64,000 nt of DNA, from contig OX123193.2 in the NCBI GenBank assembly GCA_944739405.2, positions 7,324,331 through 7,388,330 of the forward strand, read 5' to 3'. This DNA comes from Euclidia mi (taxonomy: Eukaryota > Arthropoda > Insecta > Lepidoptera > Erebidae). Under the pieces are notes generated by a model that was not told where the DNA came from, did not search any database, and saw nothing but the letters and a program-made list of their open reading frames with translations. Position 1 is the stretch's first letter, and each line of letters starts with the position of its first letter. The translations under genes were made by a program, and so were the position numbers. Positions 53,754 to 64,000 of the stretch are shown here, piece after piece.

Positions 53754-53966
53754 TATTATTTTATTTATTTATAGTCTCACGCCTGTATCCCCGAAGAAGT
53801 AGACAGAGGTATAAATACTATTACCGTTACCGGGCACATCACCAGACTCCGGGCTGCTACTGAGTATTCGGAAAAACCCAGTAACACTTTTGCCCGACCT
53901 GGGGATCGAACCTGGGACCCTCGATCAGCAGTCGCATACGCTATCCACTGGACAACGGAGGCAGTT
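53754..53966 (-). repeat. SINE family A, interrupted at its head by the LOA-like element
   Basis: Minus-strand head TCCGTTGTCCAGTGGATAGC, B box GGTTCGATCCCCAGG, tail with CTTCGGGGATACAGGCGTGA and (TAAA)n. Its own target duplication AGTTATAAATAA is found at 53741-53752 and again at 60032-60043, on the far side of the LINE. Confidence 0.8.
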
Positions 53967-54046
53967 ACTTGATACTTGATTGCACGGGCTGTTTCCGCAA
54001 CTCCACGGCTTGGCGCGTATTTTGCGTGCGGGTGGGAATGGTGTCT

Positions 54047-57000
54047 TCATTCGAGCCAACCCAGCTCTTCGAGGAAGGCCAGCAGACTCTTGATGTGGCC
54101 CACTGCCTCCCTCAGGGTGCTGTATCTCGTCAGGTACTGCTGCCTGTACTGTGCGACCTCAGGGCAGTCGAGGAGCAGGTGGGCTGCCGTCTCGTCTGCT
54201 GCCATACAGGCCCTGCACAGCGGGCTGTCGGTGATACCTATAGTAAATAGGTGTTTATTAAAGAATCCGTGTCCTGTGTAGGCGGCCGTGACTGTCCGCA
54301 GTTGTTGTTTGGACAGCCGGAAGATTTGTTTGGCTATCTTACCGTCTACTGCGGGAAGAGCCTCTTTGGCCTGCCTACATGTTTCAATACCAATCCAGGA
54401 CTGGTTGTGTTGGGTCCTGGTCCTATTTCTTACCAGGTTGCGATAAAAGCCAGAAGGGAGGGGAATGATGGGCTTGGGTCCCACCACCTCTAAAGTGGCC
54501 CCTCTTCTGGCAAGTACGTCGGCTGCGTCATTCCCTCTTGAGCCACTGTGGCCCTTGATCCATTGCAGTGTTAATTTGTTTTGTTTACCTACCTCTGTTA
54601 GTTTCTGGTGGCATTCAAGCGTGAGTGCCGAGGTGATAGTATGGCTTTTGAGGGCTGAGAGGACCGCCTTACTATCTGAGAGGATCCTAATGGATCGTTC
54701 TCTTACCTCACGTGCCATGATTGCTGTGGCGGCTAGGATTATGCCAAAACATTCGGCCTGGTAGACCGTGTTGTAGGCTCCCAGTGGTGCTGCGATGTTG
54801 ATGTTTAGGTCCTCGGAGAATACTCCTGAACCCGTACCTGTATCCGTCTTAGACCCATCTGTGAAGATCGTGAGCTCGTTGTGATTAACCGCTCCTTCGT
54901 GTAGATCCTCGTACAGTTGGATTTTGTACTTCTTGTCGAACACAAATTGTTACGGTATTTGGTCGCCAATGGCTTGTGTGAGAGGAACTTCTTTAAAGAG
55001 TGTATTTAAATTGCTAGTGTGCGGTGTGTTGGTGTCTTTCCAGAGCTTCAGAGCTCTTAGCCGGACCGCCGTCATCGTTGCTTCCTGTTGTATAAATAGG
55101 TGCAATGGAGGCAGGTCCAGCAACACTTCGAGTGCCGCTGTAGGTGTAGTTTTCATGCAGCCCGTTGCCGCTAGGCATGCAAGTCTTTGAAGCTTTTGAA
55201 GCTTGTTGGCGGCCGTTGTTAGGTTGGTCCGAGGCCACCACACTACTGCGCCGTAGCTTATCATCGGACGTATTATTGTCTTATAAAGCCATAAGACAAT
55301 TTTGGGGGATATGCCCCAGCGTTTGCCTATCATCTTCTTACACTGCCAGAAGACAATGCTGGCTTTGTTGAGCTTATTTTCCATGTGGCTGTTCCATGTC
55401 AATTTGCTGTCGAGAGTGACACCTAGGTACTTGACCTCGGTAGACAGCTTCGGTAAGTGCCCAGCGCGCGTTTGTGTGTGAACATAACTAGTTCGGTCTT
55501 GGTCGGGTTTACAGATAATTCGTACTCATTACACCACCACTCTACTATGCGTAGGGCTTGTTGGGTTAGGTCGTACACTGTACTGGTTACCTTACCTGAG
55601 GTGAGTATGGTTAGATCATCTGCATAACCTATTGTGTAGAAGTCTCTCGCGTTGAGTTTGTCTATGAGTTCATTGATGACTAAGTTCCACAATAGCGGGG
55701 AAAGTACACCTCCCTGCGGGCACCCTTTAGTTATCAAGGCTGTTTGAGTGTCGCCGTGCAGGCGCACTACCCTTTTGCTGAGCATGTTTTGGATCCACTG
55801 TATGAGCATCTGATCCACACCATGCCTGGCTAGGGCCTTGCTTATGCTGGAAAAGTTTGTCTTGTCGAAGGCTCCTTCTATGTCAATGAAGGTGCCCAGA
55901 CAGATGCATTTTTGTTGTATAGCAGCTTCTATCTGGTTCACGACCTGATGTAAGGCCGATTCCGTCGATTTCCCTGAGCTGTATGCATGTTGATTGGCAT
56001 GTAGGGGTAAGTGTTTAAGTACCCCACTTCTTAGTTCCCTCTCGCAGAGCCTTTCCAAGGCTTTATGCATGAAGGAGGTCAGGCTTATTGGTCTGAAGGA
56101 CTTTGCATTTGTGTAGTCTGATTTGCCTGGTTTTGGTATGAAAATTAGTTTGACTTCCCTCGAATTCTTCGGTACATATCTAAGGGCCAGGCTAGCCCTC
56201 ATGATTGCCAGAAGTCTTTTGCGGACAGGTTCACCCCCCCATTGTAATAACCCTGGGAAGATGCCGTCCAGTCCGGCTGCTTTGAAGGGATGGAAGCTGT
56301 CGATGGCCCATCGGAGATTTTCCTCTGTGACCACGGTATTTGCATGTCTCCACTCATGTTCGGTCGCCACTGTTTGTGTATCGTGCCACGTTATTACCGG
56401 GGTGAGGACGCAGCCTGGGAAGTGTGTTTCGAGTAGGACGCGTCTTGTCTCCTCCTCCGATGTGGTGTATGTGTTATCCGGTTTACGGAGAGTACCTGGT
56501 GCAACCGTTGGTTGCTGAGCCAGTAATTTCCTTACCCGGTTTGCTTGTTGGCAAGATTCAATGCTCCCACAGAATTTCCTCCATCCCATGGTACGTCTGA
56601 ATCTGAGGCACTTCTTGTAGCTTGATTTGGCCGCTTTATAAGCGTCCCAATCTACGTCTGCGCTTGTGTTCATTGCCCTGTTTAAAGCCATTCTTACCTT
56701 CTTGCGCTTGCGTTCAAGCTCAGCGCCCCACCAGGGTTGTTTGCCTGGGGTTGATGGTATAGTGGTTTCAGGGCAGGCTGCGTGGTAGCTGTCTAACATC
56801 GACTGCGTCAGTGTACATACCTGCTCGTCGATCTGTTCATTGTTACCCAGTACTATCGGCGTAGCAGTCAGGGTAAGTTTCTCTGTAAGTAAGTGGACAT
56901 ACTTTACTTTTTCAGTGTTGTGTGGTTTCCTACGCGGCTGTGTGGGTTGTATAACGACTTCCATGGAGAAACTGATCCATCTGTGGTCTGAGCACGATGC

Positions 57001-57668
57001 CTCTTTCGAGACGTGCCATCCCTTGATGCGTTCAGCCGCTCCTTCTGTTGCGAGAGTTAAGTCGATAATTGTCTGACTACGTCTTGTGACGAAGGTGGGC
57101 TCCGTACCTGTGTTTAATAGGGTAAGATTGGTGGTGAATAGGTATTCAACCAGTGATTTACCTCTGTTGTTATTGCAGTTCATGCCCACATTTGGTGGTG
57201 GGCATTGGAGTCCGTTCCTATTACGACCTCTGTATTGGTTCTCTCGCACTGGTTAACCAGACGCGTGAGGTCGAACGGAGGCGGGTCTTCGGCCTCGGGC
57301 ATGTAGACCGATGCGAAAACAACCGCTATACTCCTAGGCTGCTGTGTTATTTCAATTTGTATCGCTGTGATGTCTCTGGAACAGAACTCCGTTAGAACTT
57401 GGGCTCTGATGTTTTTAGTAGTTAGTATACAAGTTCTTGGATGTGTGTGGTCAGTTGAAGAATAAATCTTACCTCCCAGGTTGGAGAGGCCTCTAATGAG
57501 GCCACCCCTTATCCAAGGTTCCTGGATGAGCACGATGGCTGAATGTTGGACCTCCATCCATTTGCGCAGTTGCGCAGTAGCTGTTTGGCTGTGGTGGAGG
57601 TTGGTTTGAAGGCAGTTGACGTTACTAGGCGGAGGGTTCATCTTTGGATGATGTCCCCTTCTCCCCAA
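54047..57668 (-). pseudogene. LOA-like ORF2: endonuclease, reverse transcriptase, RNase H; three disabling changes
   Basis: Starts MGRRGHHPKMNPPPSNVNCL at 57668, overlapping ORF1 by 44 nt in another frame. The endonuclease shows QTNLHHSQ, IQEPWI and IGTDSNAHHQMW. A frame break near 57180-57190 follows, then CSDHRWISF. RT motifs: FKAAGLDGIFPGLL, FRPISLTSFMHKALERL, CLGTFIDIEGAFDK, GCPQGGVLSPLLW and GYADDLTIL. A second break falls near 55450-55460. A TAA at 54952-54950 interrupts the frame before the RNase H (FTDGSKTDTG, AECFGI, SDSKAVLS, IKGHSGSRGNDAAD), and a C-terminal CRACMAADETAAHLLLDC zinc-like motif closes it. All catalytic residues remain, so it is a young but dead copy. Confidence 0.9.
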
Positions 57669-59187
57669 ACGTCAGATGCGTCAGGCCGGCCAGGATGTCG
57701 CCAGCCTCCACCCCGTCGTCCCGCCGCACCGGACTCAGGAGCAGGCACTCATCTTCCGAGTTACCCTCGGCTGATGGGCCAGCCCCCGAGCCAGACGCGG
57801 CCGGCTCTGACGGGCCGGATTCTGCGTCGCACCCTGGCTTGGTGTTAGAGTCCTGCTTGACTCGTATGGAGTTGTCGTCGCATCCCGGAGGATGGTCGAC
57901 AAACTTACCTGAGGGGTCCCGGAACCTGACGTAGACGGCACCCACCCCCAACGCGAGGCGGCGCTCGTTCTTCAACAAGATCGGGACCTGTTCCTCTGGG
58001 ACGCCCACCACCAGGAACCACCCACCTGACTGCCTTTCGGAGTGCAGCATCGACCATTTGTCAACCTCCAACCAGGGGTTCTGGAACTCCAGAGCGCGAC
58101 CCACGTCGCGCACGTCGTCCCAGACCCCCTGTTCGTCGGGCACGACAATGCCGCACCGCACTCTCTTCGGGGTCTCTTCCTGGCCCCTGACCTCCAGTTC
58201 GAAGCCCGGTGGTGGGACCAGGAGAGAGACTGCCTCCGTCAGCCAGGTGCGCGTTGCCTCGTCGGCGCACCAAAGTTGGAGGACCCCGTCCGCATGCACG
58301 GGTTTCCCGGTGAACGCTGGAGCGGGGCGTTTGGGGGTTTTGGTCGACCAGGCGTCACTCAGGATCTTCCTCTGAAGCTCCCGGAGTACCTGGTCCACCA
58401 ACTCCTTCGGCAAGTTCCCTGTGCGTTTGCATGTTACTGCAACACCCAGGGACGCCTTGGAGGCCTGTGCGTAGGACTTACCTACTGTCGTCCTGGAGGA
58501 TTCGAGGCGGGGCTTCTTGTGGTCTCCCCGAGGCGAACTGGTCTCGTTGAGAGCACGTTTGGCCTCACCTCTGTCCTTGTTTCCGGCAGTTTTACCTGCT
58601 GTGTTGCTCGGTGGTGCAGCGGCTGGTTGCCGTCCAGGGTGGCCAGCTCGCCGCTTGGCGGCAGCCGGCTTCCTTGTACTGCCTCCGGCCTTCTTGCACC
58701 CCTCACTGCTGAGTGTGGGCTGCGCACTGGTCACATTGCTGGGACCTGCGACAGCAGCCTGCTCAGCTGCTTTTGTAGAGGCAGCACCGGCAGCAGCAGC
58801 GGTTTGTGCAGCCTTCTGCTTGGACGCCCTGCGCTGTCTCTTGTTTAGGTTTTTCCTCTTCTTCGACGGGCCGACAGTGGCGGGGCCACTAGTGGGCGGG
58901 CGCTGAACAGGATTGGTGGTCTTGCCCTTACCCTTGCCCTTCTTGTGGCCAACCAATTGCCAGCCCGCGAACGAGGAGTCGTCTTCCCGCTTGATCTCGA
59001 ACGGGCTGACGATTGTAAGGACGGGACCAGTACTAGTGCTAGCCAGCGCTGAAGTCCCGTCCTTGGGGGATGATATAACCTCTGCAGCCGAGGCCACAGC
59101 GTCAACCATCTGTTTTGGTTTTGCGGCGGGAACAGCTTTCGCTGCCACCGTCGCAGTTGGGGTAGTGAAAGGGATAACGGTATCCAT
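57625..59187 (-). CDS. LOA-like ORF1 (Gag-like; DUF4780-type domain)
   Basis: 520 residues, intact. Low-complexity Ala/Lys/Pro-rich N-terminal half (KKRKNLNKRQRRASKQKA and other basic runs), then a folded part from about residue 270. That part includes KRVRCGIVVPDEQGVWDDVR and SMLHSERQSGGWFLVVGVPE, matching the RRM-like DUF4780 region found in insect LINE ORF1 proteins. No CCHC knuckles are seen, unlike R1-type ORF1. Acidic C-terminus. Probably binds the element RNA. Confidence 0.8.
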   Translation of the reverse strand: MDTVIPFTTPTATVAAKAVPAAKPKQMVDAVASAAEVISSPKDGTSALASTSTGPVLTIVSPFEIKREDDSSFAGWQLVGHKKGKGKGKTTNPVQRPPTSGPATVGPSKKRKNLNKRQRRASKQKAAQTAAAAGAASTKAAEQAAVAGPSNVTSAQPTLSSEGCKKAGGSTRKPAAAKRRAGHPGRQPAAAPPSNTAGKTAGNKDRGEAKRALNETSSPRGDHKKPRLESSRTTVGKSYAQASKASLGVAVTCKRTGNLPKELVDQVLRELQRKILSDAWSTKTPKRPAPAFTGKPVHADGVLQLWCADEATRTWLTEAVSLLVPPPGFELEVRGQEETPKRVRCGIVVPDEQGVWDDVRDVGRALEFQNPWLEVDKWSMLHSERQSGGWFLVVGVPEEQVPILLKNERRLALGVGAVYVRFRDPSGKFVDHPPGCDDNSIRVKQDSNTKPGCDAESGPSEPAASGSGAGPSAEGNSEDECLLLSPVRRDDGVEAGDILAGLTHLTFGEKGTSSKDEPSA

Positions 59188-60036
59188 AAATGTTTTTACA
59201 AGACTTCATCCCTCTGGCTTCCCACCCTCCATACGAACGTCATACCGGACGTTAGGATTACCAGAGGGATATAGGAACGCGGGGCTGGCTTACAGCACGA
59301 CATCGGGCGCCCGCTTGGGTTAACGGCCTGAGCCGAGTTACCAACTCTAGCCGTCCACCCTCGCTTGCGCCCTCAGTATAGCCTTCACCAACCACGTCAA
59401 CAGCCGAAATAAATTCCGACTGTTTATGTGGACCCTACGTCCCTAGCCCGTGGCCCTCTGACGGGACACGATGGCCATTTCCCCCGCTGCGGCTCACAGC
59501 GGGGGCTACCGTTTAGCGTGAAATCGGGACCAAAGAGGGCGTGTTGCCTCACGGTCACATTACCGCCAGCGCCGCTCGGCTCAACCCCCCAGGACTCCGT
59601 CATCCCCGCGTACGGTGCTCGACTGCGCAGGTCCTAGCGCAGGTGGTCAACTTCTTTTAACCGTGACTGTTTACTACGGGCCCAAGCCCACCTGGCCACG
59701 AGGGGGCATGGTGAAGAGATGTGTAAGTGAATGTGTGTGTGTGTGCGCGCATGTGTGTACGTGTGTGTGTATGCGTGTGTAAAGTGCCTGTTATTTGTGT
59801 TTCGGCTGGAGGTTTTGGTTGCATCCATTTCTGAAGGAACTGGACCAAGAACGGGCGGCAACCTCGAGAAGGATAGTCCACCAGCCTTGCCTTAGGGATC
59901 TACACGACCTGCGCTACCCCTGAGACCATTCGCCACTCCCTGCACCAGACTCAGTGCAGGGAGTAGAAGTCAGTGCAGTTCAGTGGAAATGGAAACGAAT
60001 TGAACTGCACGGGCTTCCGCCCCACGGAGGCAGTTA

Positions 60037-61239
60037 TAAATAAATTGCTTCCAATTTAATGCACATATGCAGCGGTAGTACTGTTACGGCGTTAAATGTT
60101 GCGCTCCTTATTGTAGGTTAAATCCCAACACGAGATAACTGTTTCATCCGCAAATGGCCAGTCTAAGGCCTTTCTTCTTGGAACTCTTGGTTTGTTTTCT
60201 ACCCCTACCAAATTTGGCAAAAACCACTTTATCAATTATAGCATAAATTTCCACCATATCTAATGGAAATTTCCCCATAAGTGTGGGGTGAATGAACTAA
60301 TACTGGAGTTAATTAATACCGCGATTGCGTGTCATTTATCATTCCCTCTCAGTTCTCATGCAACTTAAGTCATTAATATTCTGCGGAGATGCGTACATTC
60401 AAACACACCAATCATGTTTAACTTCGTTAGGGGAGGTGCCTTTGTCACTTGAATCTGAATGTATTTTTCTTTTATTGATTGGCCTACTGGTCTTTTGTCT
60501 GGTTTTAATCTTGTCTTCCCTGATTTAGTGATACAAGATTGGGTCAGAGAAAGAAAATAATTATAATATCTTAAATATTATGTTAATTTACGCGATTATA
60601 ACTATGCTAACTTATTAAAAGACAACGCCTGCACCTGGAAGAAATCCTGTGTCGTGGTAGATTCTATAGACATTCAACCAAACGATTGTCAGGCTATTTC
60701 GAGGCACTTACTTTCTAAAAAGACTGCCATTGATGTCCGTGGCAGCCAGGATTGCTGGTTTAATTCGTTTACCATGGCACGAAACAAGATTATAATAAAA
60801 TTATAATCACTTCCTACGGACAAATGACTTTTGTCGAAAACTCAGAATCCCGAAACGTTGCATTCGAACCTGAGACTCTCTGCATAGTACTTGGTTAGGT
60901 TCCTCACTGAGCTATCGCTGCTCTTAACCACACCCTCGCAATTACTCGCATGTAATACATATATTTAAAAGTTACCCTACCAAAAAACAGATAGCAATTT
61001 CCTCCATTCAGCCATCATTTCTGATGTACCATTTCTTGAAATTATTATTACTCATTTATACTTAGTACTAACTAAGACAGTGTTTGGAGTATTTTACAAG
61101 CAATACACTGTATACTTGAGCCGGTAACGAAACCGTAGCCCGATTTAACGGACCAGCATAACTCCATCTATCGAGCATCAAAGTAAATTTTTTGTTAGCG
61201 TTTTATCTTTATTCATTTCATGTCAATCATCAATGTCAA
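60037..61239. other. Intergenic; SINE-head relic near 60850-60920
   Basis: GCATTCGAACCTGAGACTC and CTCACTGAGCTATCGCTGC (minus-strand B and A boxes) are a SINE-head relic. No coding region is supported. Confidence 0.4.
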
Positions 61240-62929
61240 AATTTATTTTAAGGGCATTTTCGTCAAAATGTTTAACAACCCACTCGTGAGATGTTCCATG
61301 CAAGAAAGTTGCAAATAACTAACATTTGTATGACATAGAAGTGTCTAGTTAATAAAGAGTCGTTCCAAATGAATACAGATTTCTTTTTTACTTAAATTGT
61401 TATGATAAATTTAAATCAAAGTAATAAAATTAAATCCAGAAATGCGACCTCTTACGTCTTGCAGTACTGTCCTCTTTTAGATATATGACCTATGTTAATG
61501 TTTTTTTTGCAATTAGTATCTCATTACATATTCCACATATTTCCGTTTTTGTAATCAGGTTGTAGTTTTCAAGCACGTTAAACTGTAAAATATATTTTAA
61601 TACAAATATTTTAAGATTTTTAAGTTTATATCCTGTCCCTTGGAATGTGTTAACTGGACATGTCCATGCATCGTGACCGTAAATTGAATTGTTTTTATAG
61701 TGTTTTTTTTCTACTATTCGGATTTTTTTATTTAAATAGCAAGACCAAATCAAACATGCCAATACCAGCAGCCATTTTGAAGCGTCAGTTTTTATATATC
61801 TTCAGTATTGAGAGTGTTTCGACCGGTAACGGTCTTTTTTCGGCGTTTTGCCTCTCATTGACCAGTAAGTATTTTACGTTTCTAAAATAATCTTGTTATG
61901 TTAGTGTTAAAGCGAAGATCGTTTCACGTGGTGAATTTAATTCTGGTTTTGAGTAAATTAAAGCTATGTAGTTATCTTACAACATTTTTGCAATAAGTTT
62001 AAAAATCTAAGAGAAGTTGTGATACCGTTACGTCCTGACCATTACCCAATAGTCGGTAACGTATGAGCCGGACTAAATAAGTAACGGACAGGACATCATA
62101 AATAAGTGGGCACACTGAGAGAATCCTTACTACTGTGAAACTGCATAAAATAACTAATATACACAAATTAAAGTCAGTTTTTTCCCGAAATGTATGTACT
62201 CAGCTCATGATAGAGAAGCTAGGACCTATAGGTAGCTATCATTTATTTTGCGAAACATAATATGTGCGAAATATAATTTATTATTGTAAAACATGTGTTT
62301 TATTTACCATTATATCGGTATATCCACAACTTTACGATGTCAGGACCGTTACTAGTGGGCCAGTTATACGTGACTGTCCCTCGAAATATTTTAAGGGCTT
62401 TTATGTTTTTTTCTAATATTTCTTTAAATAATTGAATATATTTTTTAATATTTTTAGCACAAGGGTATTTAAGTTTAATTTGGCATGGGAATTCTAGATC
62501 TATCACCAGTTGTTAAATAGATATATAAAAGTTAAGAATAGAGTTTTCGTAACAAGTAACGATCATGACCATTTTTTATAAATTACTATGGCAATATTTC
62601 GCTCACAACTGAGTTTTTGTGTTAGATTGCATAAGAGCACAATGAAATAACCTATACATACTAAAAAAATTCAATCCTAAGTTCAGTTTCATTTCAGGAG
62701 CACTTTATTATTTGGTAACGGTCATGACCAAAACGCATCTGAGTTACTATTTATTTTCATATATTATTTGAATTAAGGGCTATATAATAAAACAAATACA
62801 TATGTACGAAAGTTCGTTAAATTTACCACTACTCAAAACCAATAATTAGCTAAAATATTCAAAACAATATTAGTAAGCTATTTTCAAAGATAGGTAAACA
62901 TTTTGACGAAAATGCCCTTAAAATAAATT
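61240..62929. mobile_element. TIR-bounded DNA element, about 1.69 kb, with repeated GTAACGG/CATGACC motif
   Basis: 61240-61274 and 62895-62929 are a perfect 35-bp inverted repeat (containing TTAAGGGCATTTTCGTCAAA). Inside, the motif GTAACGGTCATGACC and close variants occur at about 61821, 62024, 62054, 62081, 62341, 62556 and 62714, in both orientations. Minus-strand open frames at 61490-61762 (with CGICNEIL, a Cys pair) and 62300-62506 could be transposase debris; no DDE motif is seen. Confidence 0.6.
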
Positions 62930-63081
62930 AGATATGTAAACTATTTTTACAGTAATAATAATGAGGCTATATATGTATATATATAATAGTAATTGATTTT
63001 ATTTTTAGCGCCTGTTACGTAAAATATAGTAAACAAAATTGTTAAAATTTCTTGTACTTCGATATAGTCCCAAAAAGTACT

Positions 63082-63153
63082 TTCCCGTACCGGGAATCGA
63101 ACCCGAGCCTGCTGGGTGAAAGCCAGGTATCTTAGCTACTAGACCATACGGGA
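63082..63153 (-). tRNA. tRNA-Glu (anticodon UUC)
   Basis: 72 nt with a complete cloverleaf: acceptor TCCCGTA/TACGGGA plus discriminator A, A box TGGTCTAGTAGCTAAGA, anticodon loop CTTTCAC with UUC, and B box GGTTCGATTCC. A TTTTT Pol III terminator follows 6 nt downstream on this strand (63072-63076). The anticodon stem shows a C-C mismatch at the outermost pair (27-43), so it may be slightly damaged. Confidence 0.88.
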
Positions 63154-63649
63154 GATGTTTAATTCTAACATTTTGTGTGTTCTGTTCAAAGTCACCATGA
63201 GTCAGGTTTATACAAGGTCATAAGAATATTGTGCCTTTCATTTAGTTCCTTTGTTGAACGATAATGTTGACGGATTTATATGCAATCGTCAAGAGCCAAA
63301 CACTTGATACGAAGTTTATGAACTCTGCGACAGCGACAGCTCAGTGGTTGGAATGTGTGTGGCTATATACTTATGTGAAAACATGTAAATGGTTCAAAGG
63401 TGTTGTTTTGGATGTTTCATAGCATTGTAACTGTTTGTTTTCCGAATACAATAAAATAAAATAGGTTCGAGTTCCCTTACAAATATTACGGTTCACCGTC
63501 AGTCGATCTGCTTTATATAACAATTATTATAATGAATTAAATGTATTGTTGGTCCTTATTCAAATACCTGTTAAAGTGAAATAAAGGGTGACGTGATATA
63601 TCAAATTAAAATGTATGTATTTCTCAAATGATTGGCATATAATTATTTC
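63154..63649. other. No gene recognised
   Basis: AT-rich DNA with an AATAAAATAAAATAGG tract near 63450. Confidence 0.4.
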
Positions 63650-63765
63650 AGGCAGAGGTGTAGGTACACTACACTACACACTACTCTACACCCACATTTC
63701 GCCATGAATTTTTACCGCCTACCCCTTCGGGGATACAGGCGTGAGACTATAAATAAATAAATAAA
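63650..63765. repeat. Rearranged SINE family A piece
   Basis: GGCAGAGGTGTAGGTACAC...ACCCACATTTCGCCATGAA is in minus orientation. It is joined directly to TACCCCTTCGGGGATACAGG and GGCGTGAGACTATAAATAAA in plus orientation. Two SINE parts are therefore fused head to head. Confidence 0.6.
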
Positions 63766-64000
63766 ATAAATAATTATTTCAGTATTTGCTTTTTTATGTT
63801 GCGATGTCAATACTAGGTCTAGACCAGTGTGACAATATGTTGGGAAAGTTATAGAATCTTCTTAAATTATGAGGATCTTTTTTTATGATCTACATGTACG
63901 TTTTTTCCGTAGGACTTGTAGTTTTGCCGACAATCGAGAAAAACCCTTTTTTACCCTTAAAATCGCAACCCCATCCACTTCCCGACCTCACATCGATCGT

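Larger units (their letters stand above)
53968..60023 (-). mobile_element. LOA-like non-LTR retrotransposon (with RNase H), nearly full length
   Basis: Flanked by a perfect 13-bp direct repeat ACGGAGGCAGTTA (53955-53967, 60024-60036). Order on the minus strand is ~0.8-kb 5' UTR including a GT-rich tract (59731-59782), ORF1, ORF2 with endonuclease, RT and RNase H, and a short 3' UTR ending in ATCAAGTATCAAGT, a two-unit tandem tail. RNase H plus the ORF1 type suggest the LOA clade. Confidence 0.85.

Noticed and set aside
55165..59323. Plus-strand open frames across the LOA-like element (e.g. 56123-56518, 58042-58848, 58913-59323)
   Set aside because: Antisense shadows of ORF1 and ORF2.
2043..60920. 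tRNA-like boxes at about 2050, 13935, 40890 and 60850 as tRNA genes
   Set aside because: Box spacing or stems are wrong and most have SINE bodies; only 63082-63153 folds as a tRNA.
1..64000. CRISPR array
   Set aside because: Repeats present are SINEs, MITEs and ~300-bp tandem units; no short regularly spaced repeats, and the DNA is eukaryotic.

Overview
The window looks like a moth or butterfly (Lepidoptera) chromosome. It is AT-rich intergenic DNA filled with tRNA-headed SINEs typical of that order, simple-repeat-tailed dispersed repeats, non-LTR retrotransposons of R1-like and LOA-like type, MITE-like hairpins, and one convincing tRNA gene (tRNA-Glu, UUC). I see no multi-exon host gene that I can name. 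Two single exons look like possible starts of host genes.

The most interesting region is about 1.2-12.0 kb: an integrated Polinton/adintovirus-like virus or transposon. On the minus strand, in transcription order, it carries a packaging ATPase (9880-9191), a conserved protein of unknown function (9043-8126), a retrovirus-type integrase with a C-terminal chromodomain (8054-7119), a parvovirus-like phospholipase A2 protein (7044-6817), a basic membrane-active-looking minor virion protein (6812-6237), an adenain-type cysteine protease (6307/6184-5897), a candidate minor capsid protein (5863-5450), a 48-residue basic protein (5453-5307), a candidate major capsid protein (5310-4105) and a 176-residue protein (4108-3578). 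The last four are joined by three consecutive ATGA stop/start overlaps. A spliced gene of unknown function runs the other way at the right end (10271-10906). Inverted copies of the end sequence (3262-4150 and 11160-12042) include a 75-bp palindrome at the tip and a broken second copy of the 176-residue gene; further end fragments lie at 1228-1560 and 2447-2790. No protein-primed DNA polymerase B is visible. The element is therefore either a polymerase-less lineage or a deletion derivative.

12-41 kb holds no recognisable complete gene. It contains SINEs, two arrays of ~300-bp tandem repeats (18.9-20.1 and 36.7-37.6 kb), a TCTG-rich repeat pair (27.9-28.9 kb), LINE tails, a two-copy MITE-like family (13.3 and 33.7 kb), a TIR-bounded element with a candidate spliced transposase remnant (31.6-33.1 kb), and a candidate signal-peptide exon (27.55-27.73 kb).

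41-51 kb is a nest. TIR-like ends at 41.10 and 50.97 kb bracket the C-terminal remnant of a transposase-like protein (49.56-50.28 kb), a broken R4/R2-like LINE fragment (41.69-42.46 kb, minus) and a nearly complete R1-clade element (about 42.5-49.2 kb) with a SART1-like TAATG stop/start junction. 53.97-60.02 kb is an LOA-like LINE with RNase H on the minus strand; its target-site duplication shows that it inserted into the head of an older SINE. 61.24-62.93 kb is another TIR-bounded element with a repeated internal motif. tRNA-Glu is at 63.08-63.15 kb.
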